Origin: Polytrichum commune
Taxonomy: Eukaryota; Streptophyta; Polytrichopsida; Polytrichales; Polytrichaceae
DNA: 64,000 nt
Assembly: GCA_950295325.1 (NCBI GenBank)
Contig: OX485807.1
Coordinates: 37,848,440-37,912,439 of the forward strand
Direction: 5' to 3'
Numbering within the stretch: the stretch's first letter is position 1; every line of letters starts with the position of its first letter. A model generated the notes under the pieces. The model did not search any database. It had not been told where the DNA came from and was given only the letters and a program-made list of their open reading frames with translations. This document shows positions 37,131 through 57,000 of this stretch, one piece after another. A program made the translations under genes and the position numbers.

Positions 37131-38495
37131 GGGATGTTCAATTTTCAATCCAGTTTTTGCTGAGCTTCATCATGGATTTGCTAATGCAACACAAGTTCTG
37201 TCGTATACATCTAATCAGTAGAAGTTGGAGAACATGACAAACAAACCAAATAATACCCAGACACCTTAACAATGTATTGGAGTGTTGAGGAAGGAAGAGA
37301 AGGCAAGATACAACAAACAGTAGAAAAGGTCCTTGTGACTTATATCGGCAGCATGTGTTTGCTTGCTCGCTTTTTGTGATATTTTCAGGTATAGTATAGC
37401 ATAAAGTGCACATCCAGCTATCTCATGCACCAAGCACAGCATAAGAGGCAATAACGTGCCAACAAATTTGCAGTTTCCATGCTGCAATAACCTTTGGCAC
37501 TGTTCCAAATGATTCCACTTTTGGAATGAAACTCTTGTCTCTCGCTCCCAATTTAAGTTAGAACCAATGCACTGCATGTAGGGGTCAGAATTGCCGGTGA
37601 CAATTCACATTCTGCACTGTGATCAAAATTGATGCTGGACAACCAATAAGATGGAATACAAAATTCACCGAATGGGGGAAAGGTAATTTCAAAGTGCAAG
37701 TCTAGATTGTAAAGCAGGGGAAACAACCCCTCTCAACGTGACAAAGGTCTGCTGGGAAATATAACCATTTTTGTTGTCAGAAGGACCAATGTAGTGTCAG
37801 AGGTTTAACTTCACAATTTGTAGAATGAGTCATCAAGAGTCCTTCACATGAGTACGCACTCTCTATCTTGGAGTCATTCAACTTTGACAAAGTATAAAGA
37901 ATCAAGAAGAGATGACTCCAATTTTGCCATCAGCATGAATTATGGTGTTGATTCATCTTCAAGTTAGTCTAATTCTATAGGTAATTCCAAAACAATCGCA
38001 CGAATTAGAGGGACCTTTAAAGAATACTGCCAAGTATACATACACATTGGTTACTGGCCTACAACCCTACTGTTACAACCTTATCTTTATGTAAGTTCAC
38101 ACAACATATTGCATGTCCTAAGATATCAAAACCATCAGAAATATGAATTTACCAAATAACCAAATTCGTCCGCGAGATAACCAAATTGCCTGGCACTCAA
38201 TTTGGCACGGGATAATATTAAAGTGACTACAATCATCCTTTTGTGTGGCTTCCAATACAATGGCTAACTGGAGCTGTGACAATCAGATGCAAAATGTTGT
38301 CAATCACAAAAAATACTAGAAGTGAAATTTTTAGCCCTCTTAGTTGCTCAAGTTGTGCACAGGGCCAGTCAGAACCTTAATATGATCTCTTAATGCATGT
38401 CGAGGAGGCAACGTTTGTGCAAAAGCAAGGTTTAGGGTTTAGGGTTTGGAGTTTCAGGTTTAGGAAGACATGATGTTTGATTTTAAATGATGCCA
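37131..38495. other. interval downstream of the beta-glucosidase gene
   Basis: This is the 3' side of the minus-strand GH1 gene and must hold its 3' untranslated region. Two overlapping minus frames (37,138-37,577, up to 103 codons) are unrecognised and probably chance. A gttgattcatcttcaagttag fragment near 37,950 belongs to the tandem core family. Confidence 0.4.
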
Positions 38496-46669
<8,174 letters not shown>

Positions 46670-46895
46670 TTTGGAAACATTGCAAGAACTGCTCCGGCAC
46701 TTGGGAGGGTAGGCAATTGACAGCGTCCAAAACCTTCAATCTTTCAGTGCAAAATTCAACCCAATTAGAGACAGAGACAGTTCCAGACAACTTCAATCAT
46801 CATAAGAGCTATCCTTTAATGTAACAGGTCTTCTGATCGGGAGTTGGTTGTTTTGCATACAACACCTTCCATGTTTGGTAAGTTTTGGGTGCATG

Positions 46896-47049
46896 ATTGG
46901 TGGTAGTGTGGAGGTTAGAACAAAGAACATTCTATATAGAATCATTGGAGGTCAAATTCATTTGGCATGGCAAAAGGTGCTAAAATGAGTTTGACCCTCA
47001 ATGAACCAAAATAGGTTGCTCTTGGTTCAAATTCAAACACTACCTCCAA
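46896..47049. mobile_element. 154-bp MITE with 13-bp inverted ends and GCATG duplication
   Basis: Begins attggtggtagtgt and ends acactacctccaa, matching at 12 of 13 bases as inverted ends. GCATG flanks both sides (46,891-46,895 and 47,050-47,054). The paralogous copy in GH1 intron 10 reads ggtgcatgcacc without the insertion, so the boundaries are defined by a natural empty site. The superfamily is uncertain. Confidence 0.8.
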
Positions 47050-47261
47050 GCATGCACCACAAGTAGAAAGAAATTGTTTATTTTGTATTCAAAACAATCA
47101 ATGGAAGGTCATAAGGGGATCAACACGCGACAAGACTCCCATTGAATTGAAGGATAACTCTAATGTGTGCATCAGGGTAACATGATTTAGTCAAGAGACT
47201 TTGACATCTCAATCAAACCATCTTATGCCCCAGAACACAAAACCCTCAAGCCAAACCTGAC

Positions 47262-48860
47262 GTGAATGAACCATTGCAAAGGAAAATCCTTCAGTGGAGA
47301 ACTTCAACCCAATGTGTGTCTAAGGGAAACATGATTTAGACCAAGAGCCTTTGACATCTCAATCAAACCATCTTCATCTTCCCAATATGTATTTTTTGTG
47401 TGCCACTGCCTTCCAGGAACCACACCAAAAACCACAGTACACAGAACAAACAACCCAAGCCCCTTAAAAAAAATTATCTCCCTCTCCCCTGTACTGTTGG
47501 ATCATCAAAAACCTCTTCTTCTCCCCCCAATCAAGTAGCAATAAATTTTTACTCACCAGAAGTCTGATGTGTGTTCCTGCAAACCTAACATGAGACATCT
47601 CACTCATAATATCTTTTCAACAAAAATCTTACAAGTGACTTTGACGCAACACTCAAACCATCTTGATTTCCCCAACATATTGTGTGTGCCATTGCCCTCA
47701 AGCGACCAGACCAAACATCCCAGAACACAGAACCCACAACTAAAGCGCCTCAAAAACAACTCCCTCTCCCCTGTCCTGTGAGATTATCAAAACCATCTGC
47801 TCTCCAAATCAGAAACCACCAAATTTTTACTCACAAGAAGCCTGTAATGTGTTCTATAACAACCTTAACGTGAATGAACCGTTGTAGAGGAAACCATCCT
47901 CCAAAACCTTTCAATCTTACAGTGGAAAACTTCAACCCACGTGCGCATCAGGGGAATGATTTGAGCAAATGCTGATCTCTACTCTCTTGCTCAAACCGTC
48001 TTCATCTTCCCAACATTTTGTGGGTGCCGTTTGCCCTCAAGCAACCACACAAAAAATCTCCAGAGCGCAAAATCCATAACCCAAGCCCCTTAATTGTTTT
48101 CATCTCCCTCTCCCCTGTACTCTGAGATCGTCAAAAACCTCTTCTCTACAAACCAAAGAGCATCAAATTTTTTACTCACCAGAACTCTTTGATGTGTCTT
48201 CCTGCTAACCTAACATGAGACAGCTCAGCCCAAACATATTTTCAACAAAAATCTTACAAAAGACTTTGACATCTCACTCAAACCATCTTCATCTTCCCAT
48301 CATTTTCGGTGTGCCATTTGCCCTCAAGCAAATCACACCCATAATCTCCAGAATGCAAAACCCACAACTCAAGCCCTCAAAAAAAAATTATCTCTCTCTC
48401 CCCTATACTGTGAGATCCTCAAAAACCTCTACTCTCCAAATCACAAACCACCAATTTTCTACTAACAAGAAGTTTCTGATGTGCTTTCCTTCAACCTTAA
48501 CGTAAATGAACCAACTCCCAAAAGCTTTCAATCTTTCAGTGGAAAAGTTCAAGCCATTATGTGTATCAGGGTTAACATGATTTGGGCAAATGCCGATCCC
48601 TAGTCTCTCACTCAAACAATGTTCATCTTCCCAACATTTTAAGAGTGTCATTTACCTCAAGAAACCGCACCAAAAAATCTTACAACAACAAACCCACAAC
48701 GCAAACCCCCTTCTAAAACAAAACTACTCCCTCTCGCCTGTACTGTGGGAACATCAAAAACCTCTTCTCTCCATATCAAAAAGCATCAGATTCTTCACTC
48801 ACCAGAAGTGTGTGATGTGTCTTCCTGTAGCAACCCTAACATGAACGAGCATTGCCGAGG
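47262..48860. repeat. higher-order tandem array upstream of the GH1 gene
   Basis: A ctccctctcccctgtactgt / atcatcaaaaacctcttctc block recurs near 47,478, 47,761, 48,102, 48,390 and 48,725. Spacings alternate at about 283, 341, 288 and 335 bp. Two unit types alternate: one with aacctaacatgagaca...ttttcaacaaaaatcttaca, the other with cttaacgtgaatgaacc...ttcaatctttcagtggaaaa. The higher-order period is therefore about 620-630 bp. It lies some 600-2,200 bp upstream of the GH1 start codon. Open frames inside are short and not conserved. Confidence 0.75.
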
Positions 48861-49240
48861 AAAGCATCCTCCAAGCTGATGAAGAATGAATGCAGCATTT
48901 TAAATCAAGCCATGACTCCAGGCCAAGAGAGCTGCAACCATGGATCACAAAACGTCCTCATCTTTCTGTAGTAGCAGAATTTGGAGATTCGATGGCATTT
49001 TGCATCAGAGAACTGAATGCTTGCCAAACTAATTTCAATGTATGTACAAAAATTTGATATGAGTTTTTGATCATTGCGAGCGAATGTGCATCGAACTCGG
49101 AGCTAGACATTGAGATTCCCTCCCTCACAACAGCGCCAGCAGCCCAGTCCTTCCACTGGGAATAATGTGGATGAAATGTGTGTGATGATGTGTGGATGAT
49201 GATATGTCATCCATCTCTTGGAGTATGTACAAAGACAAAG

Positions 49241-49600
49241 ACTACACTAGATATTGTATTTGGTGTCATATGGTATTTGATGTCACAGTATTATTATTAT
49301 TTTAGTGACACTTCTTATGTGTAAGTTTACAAATATTTTCATCCCAACTTACTTTTATTTCATCTAAATGCCGATGATTGAAACAAGGTTTGGTATATAA
49401 TCATGGATGATTGAAATTTGGATGAAAAATCACTTAGTGATTGTTTTTACAACATTGTAAATTTATAATGCCCAAACTTTTTTAACAAGGAATGATGAAT
49501 AATGTTAGATCTACATATAGTGTTGGTGATAATACACGGGTGGGTAATAATTAGTGTTGAGCAAGGCAAATAGAATTTTTGACACTAAATACAGTATAGT
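49241..49600. mobile_element. 360-bp MITE with CTACACTA ends, diverged copy
   Basis: The left end actacactagatattgtatt, continuing tggtgtc, is mirrored by gacactaaatacagtatagt with a short deletion. The interior shares atcatggatgattgaaatttggatga.aaatcactt in inverse orientation with 31,188-31,561, so they are one family. Confidence 0.55.
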
Positions 49601-49739
49601 ACCAGTATACATAATCAAACAACTCTTGAAATAGTTGATTGAATTTTTATACATGTCTCATGTAGCAACGTTTATTAATTTTAGAGGCTAATGCATTGCT
49701 ACAAATGAGTATATGAAATGTTCTAAGGTAGAAAGCGAG

Positions 49740-51240
49740 ATATGCATGTGATATTCATCTTAATATATAACCTCTACACAATTAATATTACGAAATACAA
49801 GATTAAAAATATTTTTGAAAAAAAATCAAAACATGCACACTCACCTTATACAAATAGAGATGCATGGACAAGCGACCTTGCTCCTTAAACAATAATTCTT
49901 CTAAATTTACAATATTGAGTGGCCTTGCATCTTTGCAAGACAAACATTATAAGTCATCTATGGCCTTTGTTTCATAACTTCAAAGTGTATTCACCTTCAC
50001 TCAAGTTCCCTGTTTGGATTTCTAAATATGCACATGTGATATTTATCTTGATATCAAACCTCTACACAATACATCGAACTCTAAAAACATGTCCATATAT
50101 AATAGGTGCACTCACCTTATATACAAATAGAGTTGTAGGCATGAGTAGCCATACATCTCCGAAAAGACAACCATTATAAGTCATCTATAACTTTCACTTC
50201 AAGAATTCCGAATGTATTCACCTCGATTCATGTCCCCCATTTGGCTTTGTTAAAATGCACATTGATATTTATCTTGATATCAAATCTCTACTAATGCACC
50301 TGGTAGGTTCAAATCCATGGAAGGTCCATAATAAGTGTACTTGCCATATACACATAGAGATACAAGGATTACATCTCCAAAGACCATTATAGGTCATCTA
50401 TAACCTTTGCTCCAAGAATTCCGAAATGTATACACCTTCACTCATGTTCCTCGTTTGGATTTGCTAATATGCAGATGTGATATTTATTTTGATGTCAAAT
50501 CTATACATAATACATTGAAATATAGAGAAACGTCGTTGATAGGTGCACCCAGTTCTACAAATACATACGCAAGGACTAGTAGCTTACATCTCCAAAAGAC
50601 AACCATCATAAACATAGTTTTTGTGAGAAAGTTATATTCACATGTGACTCTTTTTTTTCAAGGCTGACTTGTTTTCTAGTCTTGTGGAGTGCACTTCAAC
50701 TTTGAAAAAATTTGCATTTTGAAACTAATTTTTGTACGAGCACCTATGGTGCAAGTTCATACAGTAAAGAAGAAGTAGTTTTATATATATCGTGAATGTT
50801 ATGTTTTGATTGCTATCAAGAGCATTTGAAGTAGCAATGAAGAACATAACATTCATGATATTAAAAGACTTCTTCTCTTGTTATCACTTGCACATGCTAC
50901 TAGCATTTTGTGAATACGTTCAAATGTAGTTGGCAAAAGTTGCCTCCAAAGACCAATTCAAGTTGGCCTTCCTTGTATTCGAGAAAACATCATTTGTGAC
51001 ATTTTTGTGTGCCACGTGACGTTTTCACAAATACCATGTTTATTAGTAATCTATAACCTTTGCTTCAAAAACTCTAAATGTATTCACATTGACTCATGTT
51101 CCCCATTTGGATTTGCTAATATGCACAAATTACAAATTTTATCTTTATTTCAATCCTCTACATAGTACTTTGAAATCTAAAACCATGCCCATAACCGATA
51201 GCGCATCCAAGAGCATAAGGACTATAGAATCGCATCAAAT
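49740..51240. repeat. tandem array, five units of about 215-290 bp with one insertion
   Basis: The pattern atgcacatgtgatatttatc, ttgatatcaaacctctacac, aatacattgaa, ggtgcactcaccttatacaa, ctccaaaagacaaccattat, aagtcatctataacctttgc, ttcaccttcactcatgttcc and ccgtttggattt recurs. Units start near 49,748, 50,036, 50,262, 50,476 and 51,133. The last interval is enlarged by an approximately 400-bp insertion that contains a foldback. Confidence 0.65.
50750..50892. repeat. imperfect foldback of about 143 bp inside the tandem array
   Basis: The left side gtgcaagttc...agaagaagt..tttta.atat..tgaatgttatgtt...attgcta is mirrored by tagcaat...aacataacattca, then tataaaaga.ttcttctc and acttgcac. It could be an eroded MITE or a transcribed hairpin. 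No target duplication was found. Confidence 0.5.
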
Positions 51241-52395
51241 ATTCTCATCCAAGGAGGAACAACAAAATCCATAAATTCCTAGAATTTGTTCTTGAGCTTA
51301 TCAATTATGTCCATAAGTCGGCTCGAGTAAATGGATGACAATCTCTTTTTATTGGTAATCTAGTCCAATATTGATCACTCATCCAAGACCATAAGAGTTA
51401 TCATAACTTGTCACACGTTTTCATCCATGGACGAGTTCACGAGTTGATTGATAATGTCCGATAACTAGCTTGAGTAGGTGCATGACACTCTCACTCCGTT
51501 GGTTATCTATTCCTTAAAAGGTATAGTCACCTTATACATGTAAGTAGAGATGTAGGGGCAAGTGGCCATGCTCTCCAACATAAAGATCCATGTCAAATTT
51601 CCCTTTGTAATTTGAGGCACCCTTGCTTTGAGTAATGCAATCTACATATTTCAAAGTGGACTACATTTTTTGGGCAAGGTATTATGTTCCTCCAAACAAT
51701 CAGAGCCGTTGAAGTCCATCTCTAGGCCTTTGCGCTCAATAATGTGTTAAGGGGAGTGCATTGTGAGGAACACATACACCTATGCTATGCCTACAACATC
51801 TCAAGGTACCCGTATTCCCCACAATGCACTCATGAATGCATTACCTATAAATCATTGGTTGAAAAACATAATGTCCCACCCAAAATTGTATTGCAATGTG
51901 AACTACATGGAGTACATTACAAAAATAGAGCTATCTCATATTACAAAGGGAAAATCAACATGGGTCTTTACTTCCCCATAACACACTTCCTCCTTATGCA
52001 TTACCTATTGCTAAAAGCCCATCAAAAGTTGATTAATTAGTAGAGTTATCCGTAAAGTTCCTATAAGAGGGAAGAAATTGTGGGTTTGATCCTTCTTTGA
52101 GAAGACCTTCTATTAAGAGCTTGTTAGTTAGTCGTACATGGGAACCTATTTTGAAAGTTGGGTGAAGCTTTTGGGACCTCCTCTCCCCAACGCTCAAACT
52201 TTGAGAGAATTTTAGGATCTAAAATAAGGTATGCGCATGGGACAGGTTGGTCTAAATTTTGGATCGGCTTATGCAAGGCTAGCTTGGCCCACACATCCTA
52301 ATAGGACAAGCTAGAAAGCTAGTCTTTTCAAAGCCCGACACCACTATTTGTGTATGATAATTCAAGCATTAAGAAAACTTGGGTGACTATTCTCA
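51241..52395. other. gene-less interval with dispersed repeat fragments
   Basis: Frames at 51,744-52,040 (up to 98 codons) are unrecognised. The segment 52,040-52,160 matches 14,368-14,490, and 52,290-52,395 matches 19,420-19,510. This looks like layered old repeats rather than a gene. Confidence 0.45.
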
Positions 52396-52957
52396 GGGGC
52401 GCTTCACACTATGGCCGAAGGTCGGCATGCCATCGATCTCCACCAATCAAATTGCAAGAAACCAAGAGTTCGGCCTCTCAACCCTTCACACTAAGGCCAA
52501 AGTCCAAAGGCCATCGCAATTTAAAATGCTTACTTTTTTACGAAGGCGACAAACTCTTGAAGGAAGTTTGGGTCGGACGGGAATGGAAACCCAAACTATG
52601 GTCGAGAGGCTGTTAATTTTTTATATTAAAAAATCAATCATTGACAAGATCTTGGCTGTTAGATTGGAGGGGTTGTTTTGGACAAGGAATGAAGTGGGAT
52701 GCTCCTTTAATTTGGGTTTGGACTTTGGGCTTGGCCATTGGAGGCTTCACATTAAGGCCATCCAAGTTGAGAGGCCATGGGAGTTCATGGCCAAAGGTTT
52801 GGACTTTGGAGGATTCACACTATGCCCGGCTGAAGGCTCCAATTACTATATTTTATTGGCAATCTATTTTCAGCCCATGTCTTTGGACTCTCAACAAAGT
52901 TTGGCCACTCAATCCCACGGCCTCTCGACTTCAACGGCCATAGTGTGAAGCGGCCCT
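52396..52957. mobile_element. 562-bp hAT-like MITE with exact 8-bp duplication
   Basis: The left end GGGGCGCTTCACACTATGGC and the right end GCCATAGTGTGAAGCGGCCC (then T) are inverted repeats. TATTCTCA flanks both sides exactly (52,388-52,395 and 52,958-52,965). A related site without the insertion exists near 19,510-19,550. An 8-bp duplication is the hAT signature. The 189-codon and 100-codon open frames inside contain no transposase motif and are taken as fortuitous. Confidence 0.8.
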
Positions 52958-52989
52958 TATTCTCATAAACTCAAGGTTTGGAAGAACTA

Positions 52990-53562
52990 AGGGCCACTTC
53001 ACACATGAGCCAAGACCTTGTGATGGTAAGGACCCTTGACTCTCATCCAAAGGCCGTACCATGGGTGTTGGGAAAGCCATTTTATGTAGTCTTGGGCCCT
53101 CAAGCATAGTGTGAAGTGAGAATGAACCATGTTTGCGGGACCATTGCATATTTTGTTGGCGGAAAAAGAGGGGAGGATTTGGTTTAATATAACATGTCTC
53201 AAACTCTATCAATTTAAGAGAATAACTTGGTGGTGTTTGTTTCACCTGGAATCTGTTCTGGAATCCGCCATGCAATTTGTCTTGAAATCTGTCCTCCTAG
53301 AAAAATATATTAAAAAAGTCATGGTCTCCCGGAACTTGCGTCAGGCCCACCTCTTGCAAATCCTAGTAGACCATGCACCCTTATCCACAACCTGCCATGT
53401 AGGATTCCATGTAGACTTTTCATCCACAAACTTTTCTTTAGGCCTTTAGGCCTTCACCTCCTAGTGTGAAGTGAACTTGGACAGTCCCCGCCTTTTCGAC
53501 CAATGAGAGCTCTTACATTGCCATGGTCAGGGGCCTTCAACCTTGTGTGTGAAGTGGCCCTA
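52990..53562. mobile_element. 573-bp MITE of the AGGGCCACTTCACAC family
   Basis: The left end AGGGCCACTTCACACATGAG and the right end gtgtgtgaagtggccct are inverted repeats. The interior landmarks cccttgactctcatccaaagg, gggccctcaagcatagtgtgaagtg and catggtctccc match other copies. It begins 32 bp after the previous element and ends about 460 bp upstream of the DWF1 copy A start codon. No clear duplication. Confidence 0.65.
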
Positions 53563-53606
53563 AACCCATGGTTTCATCTCCTTTACTTTACAAATAACTC
53601 TAGTAC

Positions 53607-53770
53607 CTACACATAACATTATTCAGAAACATAACAATGCTATGAGGGATTGACAATATTACATGGAATATTCTCCACATCGAGACTGAATGTGAAAAAC
53701 ACAGGGAATATTCCCTGGAATACTGTCAGTCCTTCAGAACACTGTTATGGATCTGAATAATGTTATGTAG
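53607..53770. mobile_element. 164-bp foldback MITE upstream of DWF1 copy A
   Basis: The left end CTACACATAACATTATTCAG and the right end CTGAATAATGTTATGTAG are inverted repeats apart from a two-base gap, and pairing continues into cataaca. A ggaatattcc palindrome lies inside. No clear target duplication. It ends about 250 bp before the start codon of copy A; nothing equivalent is visible upstream of copy B. Confidence 0.65.
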
Positions 53771-54019
53771 GCGACTGTTTGAATTTGGGAAGAACAATAG
53801 GCTCCACACAAGGCCAAAGATAGCCCACAGCGCCTGCTCCTACAAACTCTCGCTCTCTCCCTCTTCGCTGTCGCGGAGCAAGCACTCCGACCTCAAAGCC
53901 CGATGCTACTCTCGCCATTCCGTTTAGTTTCTCATCACCTGCGCAGGGTGGCACGGGGTGACGGAGAGCTTCGGATGGTGTGAGGAGGCGGGGCAATCTT
54001 CCTCCTGCGAGTTGGCAGC
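53771..54019 (+). promoter_or_regulatory. probable promoter-proximal region and 5' leader of DWF1 copy A
   Basis: This interval lies between the last MITE and the start codon. It is GC-rich, with a ctctcgctctctccctcttcg pyrimidine tract. Only the last ~90 bp (from about 53,928) resembles the region upstream of copy B, with small indels and substitutions. I cannot place a TATA box or transcription start. Confidence 0.35.
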
Positions 54020-57000
54020 ATGTCGGACCTCGAGAAGCCGTTGCGGCCCAAGAAGCCCAAGACGTGGGTGGACTGGGCAGTGCAGTTCCGATGGATCCTC
54101 GTCATCTTCGTGGTGCTTCCCGTGTCCAAGGCCTTCGACTGGTGGGCGTACTTCGGCGACATCTGGTCGGCCTCCAAGTCGGAGAAGAGGAGGCAGAAGG
54201 AGCACGACGAGAATGTGGAGAAGGTGATCAAGAGGTTGAAGTCCAGAGACCCCGCCAAAGATGGCCTCGTCTGCACTGCTCGTAAGCCGTGGATCGCCGT
54301 GGGCATGCGCAATGTGGACTACAAGCGAGCTCGCCATTTCGAAGTGGACCTCTCTCCTTTCCGTCAGGTGCGTGGTTTTGGCCCGCTCTCCCCTGTTTGA
54401 TGTGTCTTTGGTATTGACGAAGCGGTCTATTTCATCCTCAACCCCGGGAATGCGGTGTTTGTCTTCTTCGAATGTGGATTGACAGCTGTTTCATTGCAAC
54501 CCCGCCTGCCCCTCTCTGTACCTGTGATTGACTGAGGCGGATCTTTTTAGACCGACTCTGTTTCATGCAAAAAGTCCTGGAGCGACGCATCTTAACAGCA
54601 TCCCCGACATAAGGAATCTCTGATGTGGTAGCATGCATTCGCGAGTTCTTCTTGCAGGTTGATGCCAACTTAGTCAATGAGGAACTCATGTGAGCATCAA
54701 TCTGAGCAGTAGTGAATTCCATTGTCGAGTTTTTACACATTGCGGGTATGGCAAAGCAGAGTCATTAGTCACACATTCGAAGGATCACTCGTGAAGGTAG
54801 TTTTCTCAGGTTCTTGCATTCACATTTTGACAACCTCTGTTTTAAGATTGCAGTAGAAGTCGTTCGCTGCATTGCAACATTTATATGATTCCAGCAGCTT
54901 GTTATCGAGCAATCAAGCGCATCCATGACCTGCATTGTAAATCTTTGAACTTTACATCCATCGACATGCTGTTTGGCAAGATGATTCTGCAGTCTAATGC
55001 CAGCTACAAACTTTTGCTCCATCAGATCAGGCGCGCTTCTTTCAACAAAATTTTCCCTCCAGCATGCATACCCTTCCTTCAAGGGCATTGTTCTTCCACA
55101 GCTATTTGTAGAAATAGCTCTCTTAGCATACAAAATGGAGTAACATCAGTCTCGCTTTCAACGTCTTAAACTGATGCGTGCCTTCGTCCTGTAATTTGAC
55201 TTTCCCTATCCCATATCTGCTGATACATAAAGGTGCACGTGTGAAGCTTTGGTTGTCTATCCTGCAACCTTTAGCGGATTCCTTCACCTTCCCAAAATCC
55301 GATAGTCTTCTACGTGAAACGTGGATTGGTGTGCTTTCAAACTTTGAGCGGCCATTTGTGATATGTCCAATGGGGATGTCGTGTAGTCGTACCGATTCGG
55401 TTTCCTGCGATGTGGTAGGTGTTGGAGATCGACGAGGACAACATGATTGCCCGATGTGAGCCACTGGTGAATATGGGCCAGATCACGAGGATGACGGTGC
55501 CCAGGGGTCTGTCCCTGGCAGTGGTCGCCGAGTTGGACGACCTGACTGTGGGAGGCCTCATCAACGGATACGGGATCGAGGGGAGCTCTCACATCTTCGG
55601 CCTCTTCTCGGATACCGTGGTGGCGTACGAGATCATTCTTGCCGATGGGCGCCTGGTGCGCGCGACTGCTCACAACGAGTACTCGGATTTGTTTCATGCA
55701 ATCCCCTGGTCGCAAGGCACATTGGGTCTGCTCGTGGCAGCTGAAATCAAGTTGATCAGGGTGAAACCATACATGAGGTTGACGTACAAGCCCGCAAGGG
55801 GAACTCTCCAAGACTTGGCGAAGGCTTACAACGACTCATACATGGCTGCCGATGGTGATCAAGACAATCCCGAGAAGGTGCCAGACTTTGTGGAGGCCAT
55901 GGTGTACAGCGATTCGGAAGCCGTGTGCATGACAGGACGATACGCATCAAGGGAAGAGGCCAAGCAAAGAGGCAACAAGATCAACGAGGTAACGACGTGT
56001 GCCCCTCAGCGTGCACGGATTTTTTGAGAGTAATTTAGCGGAGCTTGGACTTGGGAATCTGGTCACGACTCCCTGTGAACCAGGACGCCCGAATTTGCAA
56101 TTTGGGTTTTGTGCACGAATCTGAGATCACGTTCCTACATACACAGGCATAGTTGGTGAATTGCATACCGTGGAGTTACTGTAGTTGTCGAGGTGCGAAT
56201 TTTGACGCCGTTGTGTTGCAGGTCGGGTGGTGGTTCAAGCCTTGGTTTTACCAGCATGCGGAGACGGCGTTGAAGAGAGGGGAGTTCGTGGAATACATCC
56301 CAACAAGAGAGTACTACCACAGACACACGCGGTGCCTGTACTGGGAGGGCAAGCTGATCCTTCCCTTCGGCGATCAATTCTGGTTCCGGTACCTGTTCGG
56401 CTGGATGATGCCACCAAAGGTTTCGTTTTTGAAGGCCACTCAGGTGTGTGGTGAACGAGAGTGGTGGTTTGTGTTCAACTGGGATGCATGCGTCTTCGTT
56501 ACATTGTTGCATTGGTTCTTTTGTTTACATTTATTTGGAAGTCACACGAGAGTTTACAAGTCGAAGAAGTTGAGCTAAGTGGAAGGATGGGATTGCAGGG
56601 CGATGCCATCCGCAACTACTACCACGAGCGTCACATCATCCAAGACATGCTGGTGCCTTCTTACAAGGTGGGAGACGCCCTGGAGTTCAGCGAGCGTGAA
56701 TTCGAGGTACGTGTGTTGGAGGAGGCGCGGTGAATTTCTGTAATTTGTGATTGTGGGCAATTATTTGGCTGTGATCCGACGCCGATGAGGTGAAGGAAGC
56801 GATGCGGTCTGAGATGTGTGGGTTTGGTGGTCGTCGCAGGTGTACCCCATCTGGCTGTGCCCACACAGGCTGTACAAGGCTCCGATCAAAACCATGATCA
56901 CTCCCGAGCCCGGATTCGAGCACGCAAAGCGTGTGGGAGACACCTCATACGCGCAGATGTACACCGACGTGGGTGTGTACTACACACCCCGCCCGGTGTT

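Noticed and set aside
52379-52948. 189-codon open frame
   Set aside because: It lies almost entirely inside a 562-bp MITE with exact 8-bp duplication and shows no transposase motif; other copies of the family do not keep it open.
53980-54285. Alternative frames over DWF1 exon 1 (both copies)
   Set aside because: They overlap the conserved exon in other phases and have no family support.
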